The notes under the pieces are model-generated. The model was not told the DNA's origin and made no database searches. It was given only the letters and a program-made list of their open reading frames with translations. Positions 1 to 5,758 of a stretch of 5,758 nucleotides of DNA are shown in pieces. How positions within the stretch are numbered: the first letter of the stretch is position 1; the number at the start of each line of letters is the position of its first letter. Location: the NCBI GenBank assembly GCA_946478915.1, contig CAMLER010000361.1, positions 1-5,758 of the forward strand, read 5' to 3'. The stretch comes from an uncultured Chryseolinea sp. (GTDB lineage Bacteria > Bacteroidota > Bacteroidia > Cytophagales > Cyclobacteriaceae). Both the position numbers and the translations under genes were made by a program.

Positions 1-1
1 G

Positions 2-940
2 CATGAAGCTGCAGAAAAATACCTTCAGCGCAAGCGTGAGGTTCGGCCCGATAAAAAGAAATATGATCTTGCGATACTTATCGATCCGAATGACCCGAAC
101 CCACCCTCCGATGACAAGGCTCTACAAAAGTTTATAAAAGCCGGTGATCAGCTAGGATTTTACGTGGAGTTGATAACAAAAGAAGACTTCGATGAACTAA
201 TACAATTCGACGCGCTATTTATTCGCGAGACTACGTTCGTCAATCATCATACATTCAGATTTGCCAAGAAAGCGCAATCACTTGGATTGATCGTGATCGA
301 TGATCCCGAGTCAATTCTGAAGTGTACCAACAAGATTTATCTTAACGAACTACTCACATCCAACAAGATCCAAACACCAGTCTCTTACGTTGTAAGCAAG
401 GACAACTATAAGAACCTTCCGAAGAAGCTGGCTTATCCATTTATTCTAAAACAACCCGACGGCGCATTCAGCAAAGGTGTTTTCAAAATCAAAGATGATG
501 AGGAATTCAAGAACGCCTGCGCCACGATGTTTCAGAAGTCTGAACTGCTGATCGCCCAGGAATTCTTACCAACAGCATTCGATTGGCGTGTCGGCATTCT
601 GGATGGCAAACCTCTTTTCTGTTGTAAATATTTTATGGCTTCTGAACATTGGCAAATTGTAAATTGGAGTTCAGAGAAACAACAACAAGAAGGTGCAGTT
701 GAATGCGTGGCATTTTACCAGGCGCCGGCCGAACTTATTTCAACTGCCTTGGAGGCCACTGCGTTGATCGGGCAAGGACTTTATGGTGTGGACATGAAGG
801 AAGTCGACGGCAAGTTTTATGTCATTGAAATCAATGATAATCCGAATATAGACTCGGGCATTGAAGACAAGATAATGAAGGATAAATTGTATACCGTTAT
901 AATGGAAGTATTTTTAAACCGGATCAAGGCCGACAAGTAG
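2..940 (+). CDS. RimK-like ATP-grasp ligase with RLAN-type N-terminal region (5' partial)
   Basis: ATP-grasp carboxylate-amine ligase of the RimK/glutathione-synthetase type: it should form an acyl-phosphate with ATP and join it to an amine. The frame is open from base 2, giving 312 residues before TAG. A GTG at 164 would give 258 residues, but the in-frame upstream sequence is family-like (YDLAILIDPNDP at residues 21-32, then PPSD), so the true start lies left of the window. Family members are, from memory, near 480-490 residues, so about 170 are missing, including most of the RLAN domain. Residues in window numbering: RETT 75-78 and NHH 81-83; TNK 109-111; FILKQPDG 147-154 with putative ATP-binding K150; DWRVG 194-198; GVDMKE with D264; and EIN with Mg-binding E276 and N278. 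The catalytic core looks intact and the protein is probably cytosolic. It is first in view of a three-gene operon with a GCS2 ligase and an amidohydrolase. Family assignment is strong; substrate unknown, and S6 glutamylation as in true RimK is unlikely. Confidence 0.9.
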   Translation, partial: HEAAEKYLQRKREVRPDKKKYDLAILIDPNDPNPPSDDKALQKFIKAGDQLGFYVELITKEDFDELIQFDALFIRETTFVNHHTFRFAKKAQSLGLIVIDDPESILKCTNKIYLNELLTSNKIQTPVSYVVSKDNYKNLPKKLAYPFILKQPDGAFSKGVFKIKDDEEFKNACATMFQKSELLIAQEFLPTAFDWRVGILDGKPLFCCKYFMASEHWQIVNWSSEKQQQEGAVECVAFYQAPAELISTALEATALIGQGLYGVDMKEVDGKFYVIEINDNPNIDSGIEDKIMKDKLYTVIMEVFLNRIKADK

Positions 941-2185
941 ATGACACAACCTCCACGCATTCATTTATTTCAAGGGTACGGTGTAGAACTCGAGTACATG
1001 TTAGTCGATCGCGATACGCTGAAGATCCGCCCCATCACGGATGAATTGCTGAAGCATGAGCTCGGAGCGTATGGAAGTGATTTCGAAAATGGCGTAATCA
1101 CCTGGTCCAATGAGCTGGTGCTGCACGTGGTTGAGTTAAAGTCAACCAAACCGGAAAAGGATCTTCTGGCATTAAATCAAAAATTTTCAGAAAACGTAAG
1201 GACTGTAAATTCCATTCTTGAAAAATGGAATGCGCGATTGATGCCAACAGCAGCGCACCCTTTTATGGACCCACTCAATGAGACCAGGATATGGCCCCAT
1301 GAAAACAACGAGGTCTACGCGATCTACAATAAGATTTTTGATTGCAGGGGTCATGGCTGGTCTAACCTTCAAAGCACTCACCTTAACTTGCCTTTTTACG
1401 ACGACGAAGAGTTTGCCAAGTTGCATGCAGCCATACGGTTGGTTTTACCTATCCTGCCGGCTTTGTGCGCTAGTTCACCAATTTTGGATGGTAAGTTAAC
1501 GGGCCAGCTGGATACAAGACTTAAATTCTACAAAACTAACCAGGCAAAAATTCCCTCCATTACGGGTAAGGTAATTCCGGAAGCCGTTTTCTCTAAACGT
1601 AATTATTTAAACACCATTTACGAAAAAATCAAATCGGATATTGCTCCATACGACCCGAACGAAGAGCTTAATGCGATATGGGTGAACTCGCGCGGTGCTA
1701 TTCCTCGATTCGATCGGGGTTCAATCGAGATCAGGGTTATGGACATCCAGGAATGTCCGGCAGCCGATCTCGCTGTTTTAACATTGGTAATTGAAACGAT
1801 TAAGGCACTCACGGGTAACCTATTTATCACACTTGAAGCACAGATGAAGTGGAAGACAGAAGTGTTGGCCCAGATTTTCGATCAAACCATCACCCTTGGG
1901 CAAGACGCAATTTTGGATAATGCGGAGTATTTATCGTTATTTGATTTTACTGAAAGCAAAGCATCAGCAGGCGCGTTGTGGGAACATATTTTGAAGAACC
2001 TGTTGGAGCGGGGTAACCCTGCCCTGGAAGGATATAAGAAAGAAATTGATGTTGTAATCAGGAAAGGGACGCTTGCGCATCGTATCGTTAGGGCTATTGG
2101 CAAGGATCAATCATATGAAAATATTGCAACCGTTTACCGCAAGCTTTGCGATTGCCTCGATAAAAACAAGATGTTTCTTGTTTAA
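941..2185 (+). CDS. GCS2-family carboxylate-amine ligase (glutamate-cysteine ligase-like)
   Basis: A 414-residue soluble enzyme of the glutamate-cysteine ligase type 2 family (glutamine-synthetase-like fold), which uses ATP to form an amide between a carboxylate (often glutamate) and an amine. Visible motifs: GVELEY with E16 and E18 near the N-terminus, the usual metal-binding ExE; LHVVELKS 61-68; MPTAAHPFMDP 101-111; NLQSTHLNLPF 142-152; the basic stretch LDTRLKFYKTNQAKIPS 190-206; and NSRGAIPRFDRGSIEIRVMD 249-268. All expected blocks are present, so it is probably active. The ATG directly abuts the TAG of the ATP-grasp gene (TAGATG), with no clear Shine-Dalgarno, which favours translational coupling. 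True glutathione synthesis is a weaker reading: the neighbour is an RLAN/RimK-type protein rather than GshB, and an amidohydrolase follows. The carboxylate and amine substrates cannot be read from the sequence. Confidence 0.9.
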   Translation: MTQPPRIHLFQGYGVELEYMLVDRDTLKIRPITDELLKHELGAYGSDFENGVITWSNELVLHVVELKSTKPEKDLLALNQKFSENVRTVNSILEKWNARLMPTAAHPFMDPLNETRIWPHENNEVYAIYNKIFDCRGHGWSNLQSTHLNLPFYDDEEFAKLHAAIRLVLPILPALCASSPILDGKLTGQLDTRLKFYKTNQAKIPSITGKVIPEAVFSKRNYLNTIYEKIKSDIAPYDPNEELNAIWVNSRGAIPRFDRGSIEIRVMDIQECPAADLAVLTLVIETIKALTGNLFITLEAQMKWKTEVLAQIFDQTITLGQDAILDNAEYLSLFDFTESKASAGALWEHILKNLLERGNPALEGYKKEIDVVIRKGTLAHRIVRAIGKDQSYENIATVYRKLCDCLDKNKMFLV

Positions 2186-2220
2186 TGCCGACTGTTGGAA
2201 AAAAATAAATGGTTTGTTGA
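2185..2220 (+). other. Two abutting mini-ORFs between ligase and amidohydrolase genes
   Basis: The TAA of the GCS2 gene overlaps an ATG at 2185 (TAATG). That ATG opens a 7-codon ORF (MPTVGKK) ending in TAA at 2206-2208. An ATG at 2209 follows at once and opens a 3-codon ORF (MVC) ending in TGA at 2218-2220, which directly precedes the ATG of the amidohydrolase at 2221. All three starts share one frame. A run of seven A lies at 2199-2205. This could be a termination-reinitiation chain that carries ribosomes from the ligase gene to the hydrolase gene, or simply an intergenic gap where such short ORFs arose by chance. The bases are directly seen; function is inference. Confidence 0.35.
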
Positions 2221-2907
2221 ATGAACCTGATTGTCACCTGTGAACATGCTGGGAACCAGGTGCCGGAACAATACCACCACATATTCTCTAGCATCAGCGC
2301 AATTTTGGAATCGCATCGGGGATACGACCCAGGAGCTGTAGAAATCGCACGGTTCCTGGCTACCGAATACAGCGCGCCACTATTCATATGTGAGACCACG
2401 CGACTGTTGATTGAGCCTAACCGGTCGCTCGACAATGATCAACTTTATTCAGAATATTCGCAGAAACTCTTCGAGACAGATCACGACCTCATTTTGCAAC
2501 GGTATTACTATCCACATCGGAATAGTGTGGAGGATGTTATCTCAAAACTAACGAAACCCGTGCTTCATCTCTCGATCCATACGTTTACACCAGTGCTGAA
2601 TAAAAAGGAACGACGTGTTGACCTGGGATTGCTTTTCGATCCGGCTCGAAAAGCCGAAACGGATTTTTGCGGGAAGCTGATGGATGGGTTGGAACAAATC
2701 CTGCCGGGTATGCGCATAGAATTCAATGAACCTTATAAGGGAACTGACGACGGATTTACTACTTACCTGCGAACCAAGTTCACTGACGAGGATTATCTCG
2801 GGATTGAAATCGAAATCAATCAAAAATTTCTTGGTACTGAAAAATGGGAATTGATTTCAGTGGGGTTAAAGGAGGTTTTGTTTGATCTTCTATATCCGTC
2901 GGAGTGA
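2221..2907 (+). CDS. N-formylglutamate amidohydrolase-like protein
   Basis: A 228-residue protein of the N-formylglutamate amidohydrolase family, zinc-dependent hydrolases related to carboxypeptidase-type and aspartoacylase-type enzymes that cleave an amide next to an acidic amino acid. Motifs: TCEHAGNQVP 6-15 with E8 and H9; SHRGYDPGA 31-39 with H32 and D36; RLLIEPNRS 61-69, basic residues likely to hold a substrate carboxylate; LSIHTFTP 117-124 with H120; and GIEIEINQ 194-201 with candidate catalytic glutamates E196 and E198. The assignment of metal ligands is by family analogy, not proven. No signal peptide is seen, so it is probably cytosolic. The start is fixed by an in-frame TGA directly before this ATG. 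No histidine-utilisation genes are visible, so a HutG role is unlikely. As third gene after two amide-forming ligases it may remove a protecting group, trim the product or recycle it. Confidence 0.88.
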   Translation: MNLIVTCEHAGNQVPEQYHHIFSSISAILESHRGYDPGAVEIARFLATEYSAPLFICETTRLLIEPNRSLDNDQLYSEYSQKLFETDHDLILQRYYYPHRNSVEDVISKLTKPVLHLSIHTFTPVLNKKERRVDLGLLFDPARKAETDFCGKLMDGLEQILPGMRIEFNEPYKGTDDGFTTYLRTKFTDEDYLGIEIEINQKFLGTEKWELISVGLKEVLFDLLYPSE

Positions 2908-2910
2908 CAG

Positions 2911-2961
2911 ATGGGGAGGACTAAAAAGCAAGATGCAAAGGGAACATCGAACAAGGAATAG
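2911..2961 (+). CDS. Possible 16-residue polar, lysine-rich peptide
   Basis: An ATG three bases after the amidohydrolase stop codon opens a 16-codon frame, MGRTKKQDAKGTSNKE, ended by TAG. GGAG at 2901-2904 lies six bases upstream, a better ribosome-binding match than in front of the larger genes here. It does not resemble a domain I know. In this position it could be a small peptide co-made with the ligase operon, perhaps a substrate, or a chance ORF in a convergent gap. No similarity or composition evidence separates these, so confidence is low. Confidence 0.15.
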   Translation: MGRTKKQDAKGTSNKE

Positions 2962-2989
2962 CCTGTTGACGGTAATCTGACACCGCGGA

Positions 2990-3601
2990 TTAATTGTCCA
3001 AATCATCAAGCAATCCCTGCAACTTTCCCAGATGATCACCATACAGCTTCTTGATATACCAGTTAGCTGCCCACGTGCTGGTCACAAAAAACAACACTGC
3101 GACAACCAGTAACGTAACCATCACACTTGGTTGTAGTATAAAATCGATGTATTTATCAGGTCCTCTTTCCAACGCTCCAAAGAGTAATGCAAGGAAAAAG
3201 TATATCGGAAATAAAACGGCGTAACTGTTCTTATAAAACTTTAGATAGCTCTTCAAATTTGCTATTAAAATGGCCAGCGTATCATGAAGATTCTCATTCA
3301 TTTGTTCAAATCTATTCAGCAGCAATAATTTTTTAATAAAATAGACTGAAGCCCCGAGTGTCATTAAAAGAACCGAGATAGAAGACCACTTTAATGCCCC
3401 ATTTTTCAAGCCGATTGCGTAAAGAAGTAACGCAACACTGCTCACGATTGCTATAATTAATTCGAACCAAACATTGCGTTTAAGCCGGGCAATAATTGAC
3501 ATGCTTTTTCCCTTAAGCATCAAGCTGATTTCTACCTCATCTTTCTGATGAAACTCTGGTCCGTTTTGTTTCCATATGGTTTTTAAATCATCCAGCTCCA
3601 T
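2990..3601 (-). CDS. Four-segment membrane protein, probable anti-sigma or sigma-linked regulator
   Basis: A 203-residue inner-membrane protein that I do not recognise as a named gene. The N-terminus (about 1-45) is soluble and starts MELDDLKTIWKQN, a DLK-x-x-W opening that I recall from Bacteroidota proteins encoded beside ECF sigma factors. Predicted membrane segments lie near 46-64, 72-90, 127-144 and 159-178. A polar, probably helical loop (about 96-125) sits between the second and third, and the C-terminus is short and charged. The gene starts 4 bp after the sigma factor stop codon, so they are surely co-transcribed. By analogy with ECF operons it may hold the sigma factor at the membrane through its N-terminal part. 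It has no HxxxCxxC zinc anti-sigma motif and no FecR-like periplasmic domain, so the anti-sigma role rests on position and topology. A membrane protein simply regulated by the sigma factor is the alternative. Confidence 0.8.
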   Translation of the reverse strand: MELDDLKTIWKQNGPEFHQKDEVEISLMLKGKSMSIIARLKRNVWFELIIAIVSSVALLLYAIGLKNGALKWSSISVLLMTLGASVYFIKKLLLLNRFEQMNENLHDTLAILIANLKSYLKFYKNSYAVLFPIYFFLALLFGALERGPDKYIDFILQPSVMVTLLVVAVLFFVTSTWAANWYIKKLYGDHLGKLQGLLDDLDN

Positions 3602-3605
3602 GTTA

Positions 3606-4085
3606 TCAGCACATAAGTTTCTTTAATTTCTCCCTTATCCTGTTCATCCGCACCCGCACATTGTTTTGTGTGATACCAATCGTTTCGGCGATTTCCTCGT
3701 ATGATATTTCTTCCAGTGCCATCATAATCATGGCTCGTTCGATTTCCGTTAGCTGACGGATAGCCCATTGCAGCTTCTGAAATTTTTCCTCCAGGTCAGC
3801 ACCAGTATGGTCGGTGATATTCAAATGTAAGTCATTCAAATCCTCCGTTTTTACCCGACGTGATTGTCTTCGCAATCCGGAGATCGCCGTGTTTAACGCA
3901 ATGCGATACATCCAGGTGGTAATCTTTGACTCCCCTCGGAATGTCGGAAATGATTTCCATAGCTGTAGCACGATCTCCTGGAACAAATCATTGCGAATCT
4001 CCGGATCATTTTCATACATGAAGCAAACTTTATGGATTAGCCCCTGATGTTCATTGATAAGACTGATGAAGGTTTTCTCGTCCAC
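3606..4085 (-). CDS. ECF-type RNA polymerase sigma factor (sigma-70 family)
   Basis: A 159-residue extracytoplasmic-function sigma factor that directs RNA polymerase to a set of alternative promoters. Region 2 spans about residues 9-76, with the core contact block DLFQEIVLQLWKSFPTFRG (33-51) and the DNA-melting and -10 reading segment KITTWMYRIALNTAIS (54-69). Region 4 spans about 105-156, with QLTEIERAMIMMALEEISYEE (111-131) and the helix-turn-helix AETIGITQNNVRVRMNRIREKLKK. Only regions 2 and 4 are present, as expected for ECF, and the length is normal. The start is GTG at 4085: the family N-terminus (xxFxxLIxxHQGLIxKVC) begins there, an in-frame TAG lies three codons upstream, and the next ATG (residue 23) would cut into region 2. 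It is followed after 4 bp by the membrane protein. Autoregulation is common in such pairs but not shown here. Confidence 0.93.
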   Translation of the reverse strand: MDEKTFISLINEHQGLIHKVCFMYENDPEIRNDLFQEIVLQLWKSFPTFRGESKITTWMYRIALNTAISGLRRQSRRVKTEDLNDLHLNITDHTGADLEEKFQKLQWAIRQLTEIERAMIMMALEEISYEEIAETIGITQNNVRVRMNRIREKLKKLMC

Positions 4086-4102
4086 AATTTGCTAAGGGAA
4101 AT

Positions 4103-4118
4103 ACATATACTAATATGT
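4103..4118. promoter_or_regulatory. 16-bp dyad in the sigma-gene leader
   Basis: ACATAT and ATATGT form a perfect 6-bp inverted repeat around the 4-base spacer ACTA. It lies 18 bp upstream of the sigma factor start codon and just downstream of the candidate promoter. It could be an operator for a dimeric regulator or a weak leader hairpin. The stem is almost all A/T, so a chance palindrome is possible. Confidence 0.25.
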
Positions 4119-4128
4119 CGAAGCTGTT

Positions 4129-4159
4129 AAAAGATAATTACACAAATATTCAACTCAAA
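4129..4159 (-). promoter_or_regulatory. Candidate Bacteroidota-type promoter for the sigma operon
   Basis: Read on the minus strand, TTTG (4156-4159) is followed after 19 bases by TATCTTTT (4129-4136). This fits the Bacteroidota -33 TTTG / -7 TAnnTTTG pattern except for the last base. It would place the transcript start some 35 bases before the GTG start at 4085. In AT-rich sequence such matches occur by chance, so this is tentative, and an ECF-specific promoter is not excluded. Confidence 0.35.
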
Positions 4160-4170
4160 TCAACCCAGGC

Positions 4171-4199
4171 TTGACTTAAAAGTGTATTTTTTACATTTT
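4171..4199 (+). promoter_or_regulatory. Candidate promoter for the arabinofuranosidase gene
   Basis: TTGACT (4171-4176) and TACATTTT (4192-4199) lie with 18 bases between TTG and TA. This resembles the Bacteroidota -33 TTG / -7 TAnnTTTG pattern and lies about 40 bp upstream of the ATG at 4241. It is back-to-back with the minus-strand candidate; the two upstream elements are about 11 bp apart. No Shine-Dalgarno is seen before the ATG, as is common in this phylum. Tentative. Confidence 0.35.
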
Positions 4200-4240
4200 T
4201 AAAGAATAAAATTTATATTGAAGCCCCAAATCTCAATTTC

Positions 4241-5758
4241 ATGAAAAAGCCTATACTAATTTTATCGCTGATGATCGCGTTTCTAAACGTTGCGGGCCAG
4301 AATCACGTCGTGCTGAACGCCGATTTGGGGAAACATAAGATCGATAAGCACATATATGGACATTTTGCAGAGCACCTGGGCCGATGCATTTACGGGGGAT
4401 TTTATGTAGGCGAAGACAATACAAAGATCAAGCATACCAACGGAGTTCGAAATGATGTTGTAGATGCTTTGAAGAAATTGAAGATCCCAAATTTGCGGTG
4501 GCCAGGGGGTTGTTTTGCCGACACTTACCATTGGAAGGACGGTATCGGCGCAAAGGACAAGCGACCTACTATAGTAAATCATTGGTGGGGTGGAGTTACA
4601 GAAGATAACAGTTTTGGAACGCATGATTTCCTCAATATGTGCGAACTGCTGGGCACCGAACCATATTTGTCAGGAAATGTTGGAAGCGGAACGGTACAGG
4701 AATTTATCGATTGGGTTCAGTATACGACGTTTGCTGGAAAAAGCCCGATGTCTGATTTGCGAAAAGAGCACGGTCGGGAGCAGCCCTGGAAAGTAAAGTA
4801 TTGGGGAATTGGAAATGAGGCGTGGGGGTGCGGAGGGAATATGCGCGCCGAATACTACGCCGATGTATATCGTCAGTACACCACTTTTCTTTCTGGATGG
4901 GAAAGAGATAACAGAATTTTCCGAATTGCGTCGGGTGCGAGCTCTGACGACTACAAGTGGACTGAGGTATTGATGCGTGATATTCCACACAATTTGCTAG
5001 AGGGTGTTGCGCTCCATCATTATTCGGTAATTGACTGGAATAAGAAAGGTCCCTCTACAGGCTTTACGGAGGAACAATATTTTACCACCATGCAGCGGGC
5101 GACAAAAATGGAAGAGCTCGTCTCAAAGCATTCACAGATTATGGACAGGTACGATCCTGAAAAGAAGGTCGCCCTGGTTGTTGATGAGTGGGGTGGATGG
5201 TATGATGTCGAACCCGGAACCAATCCAGGTTTTTTGTATCAGCAGAACACGATGCGAGATGCAATGATTGCCGGCGTTACCTTAAATGTTTTTCACAATC
5301 ATTGTGATCGTGTGAGAATGGCGAACCTGGCGCAAACAATCAATGTTTTGCAGGCTGTAATTCTGACTGATGAAGAGAAAATGATATTGACGCCTACCTA
5401 CCACGTGATGGAAATGTTTAATGTTCACCAGGATGCCACCATGCTTCCAGTGGTAGTGAATTCGAGTGATTATGTTTTCAATAATCAAAAACTTCAGGCG
5501 ATTTCGGCATCAGCATCCCGCGATGCAAGTGGGTTAACGCATGTTTCCCTCGTAAACATTGACGCGAACAAGGCCCAGGATATAACCCTCGATTTACGAG
5601 GTTCTAAATTTTCCAGCGTAACGGCAAAGATATTGTCATCGCCAAAAATTCAGGATCACAATACTTTTGAAGATCCTGACAAAATCAAACCAGTTTCATT
5701 CAAAGGGATAACGTTAAATGGGAACACCCTTAAAGGTAAGATTCCACCTTTTTCAGTT
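4241..5758 (+). CDS. Secreted GH51 alpha-L-arabinofuranosidase (3' partial)
   Basis: Glycoside hydrolase of family 51 that removes terminal alpha-L-arabinofuranosyl groups from arabinan, arabinoxylan or their oligosaccharides by a retaining mechanism. 506 codons are open to the window edge. Residues 1-19 form a type I signal peptide (MKK, hydrophobic core, VAG before QN; no lipobox cysteine), so it is probably periplasmic or secreted. Motifs: [17 protein letters not shown] 41-57; [19 protein letters not shown] 85-103; GNEAWGCGG 191-199 with the likely acid/base E193; ALHHYS 257-262; VVDEWGGWY 313-321 with the likely nucleophile E316; and [20 protein letters not shown] 349-368. The barrel is followed by the C-terminal beta domain from about 400. 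The final visible residues, GKIPPFSV, match the usual last strand, so probably only some 5-10 residues are missing. It is divergent from the sigma operon, with 155 bp between starts. Family assignment is firm; exact glycan preference is not readable. Confidence 0.95.
   Translation, partial: MKKPILILSLMIAFLNVAGQNHVVLNADLGKHKIDKHIYGHFAEHLGRCIYGGFYVGEDNTKIKHTNGVRNDVVDALKKLKIPNLRWPGGCFADTYHWKDGIGAKDKRPTIVNHWWGGVTEDNSFGTHDFLNMCELLGTEPYLSGNVGSGTVQEFIDWVQYTTFAGKSPMSDLRKEHGREQPWKVKYWGIGNEAWGCGGNMRAEYYADVYRQYTTFLSGWERDNRIFRIASGASSDDYKWTEVLMRDIPHNLLEGVALHHYSVIDWNKKGPSTGFTEEQYFTTMQRATKMEELVSKHSQIMDRYDPEKKVALVVDEWGGWYDVEPGTNPGFLYQQNTMRDAMIAGVTLNVFHNHCDRVRMANLAQTINVLQAVILTDEEKMILTPTYHVMEMFNVHQDATMLPVVVNSSDYVFNNQKLQAISASASRDASGLTHVSLVNIDANKAQDITLDLRGSKFSSVTAKILSSPKIQDHNTFEDPDKIKPVSFKGITLNGNTLKGKIPPFSV

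Noticed and set aside
164..166. GTG as the start codon of the ATP-grasp gene
   Set aside because: The frame stays open to the window edge, and the 54 upstream codons read as expected family sequence (YDLAILIDPNDP...PPSD), so this GTG is an internal valine codon.
941..2185. Classical glutathione synthesis (GshA role)
   Set aside because: The ATP-grasp neighbour is of the RLAN/RimK type, not GshB, and an amidohydrolase completes the operon. A GshA-like activity is not excluded but is not the best reading.
2094..2435. 113-codon minus-strand frame
   Set aside because: It lies opposite two well-supported plus-strand enzymes whose motifs continue through it; its translation shows no recognisable domain.
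2221..2907. HutG of the histidine degradation pathway
   Set aside because: No hutH, hutU or hutI is nearby; the gene follows two amidoligases, so a different substrate is more likely.
2970..2992. Possible bidirectional terminator between the convergent genes
   Set aside because: Only weak stems are present (CGGT/ACCG with an 8-base loop, TAATC/GATTA with a 10-base loop) and no U-run follows, so it is not called.
4283..4990. Minus-strand frames of 94-113 codons opposite the glycosidase
   Set aside because: They overlap each other and the GH51 coding sequence, whose catalytic motifs run through the same bases; their translations look like antisense reading.
4590..5267. Plus-strand frames of 68 and 78 codons inside the glycosidase
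   Set aside because: They are out of frame with the continuous GH51 frame that runs from 4241 to the window end.

Overview
The window looks like chromosomal DNA of a Bacteroidota bacterium, perhaps a Cytophagales- or Sphingobacteriales-type soil or plant-associated species. The reasons are moderate GC content, start codons without clear Shine-Dalgarno sites, intergenic motifs resembling the Bacteroidota -33/-7 promoter (TTTG / TAnnTTTG), an ECF sigma factor followed by a multi-pass membrane protein, and a secreted GH51 arabinofuranosidase. The taxonomic call is inference; there is no rRNA or marker gene here. No mobile element, CRISPR array, tRNA or rRNA was seen.

Left part (2-2907, + strand): three tightly packed genes. 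The first is the C-terminal two thirds of a RimK-like ATP-grasp ligase of the kind that carries an N-terminal RLAN domain; it is open to the window edge. The second is a GCS2-family carboxylate-amine ligase whose ATG directly follows the ATP-grasp stop codon. The third is an N-formylglutamate amidohydrolase-like zinc hydrolase. Two ATP-dependent amide-bond-forming enzymes plus one amidohydrolase suggest a pathway that builds and trims or recycles a small amino-acid conjugate or a peptide tag. The substrate and product are not known to me. This is the most interesting part of the window.

Middle part (2908-4085): a short convergent gap, holding one possible 16-codon ORF, separates that operon from a minus-strand pair. 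The pair is an ECF sigma factor (GTG start at 4085) and, 4 bp downstream, a 203-residue protein with four predicted membrane segments that is probably its membrane-bound regulator (anti-sigma candidate).

Right part (4086-5758): a 155-bp divergent intergenic region with plausible promoters on both strands and a 16-bp dyad in the sigma leader. It is followed by a GH51 alpha-L-arabinofuranosidase with a signal peptide. That gene is open to the right edge and lacks probably only its last few residues. Whether the sigma factor controls it cannot be told from the sequence.
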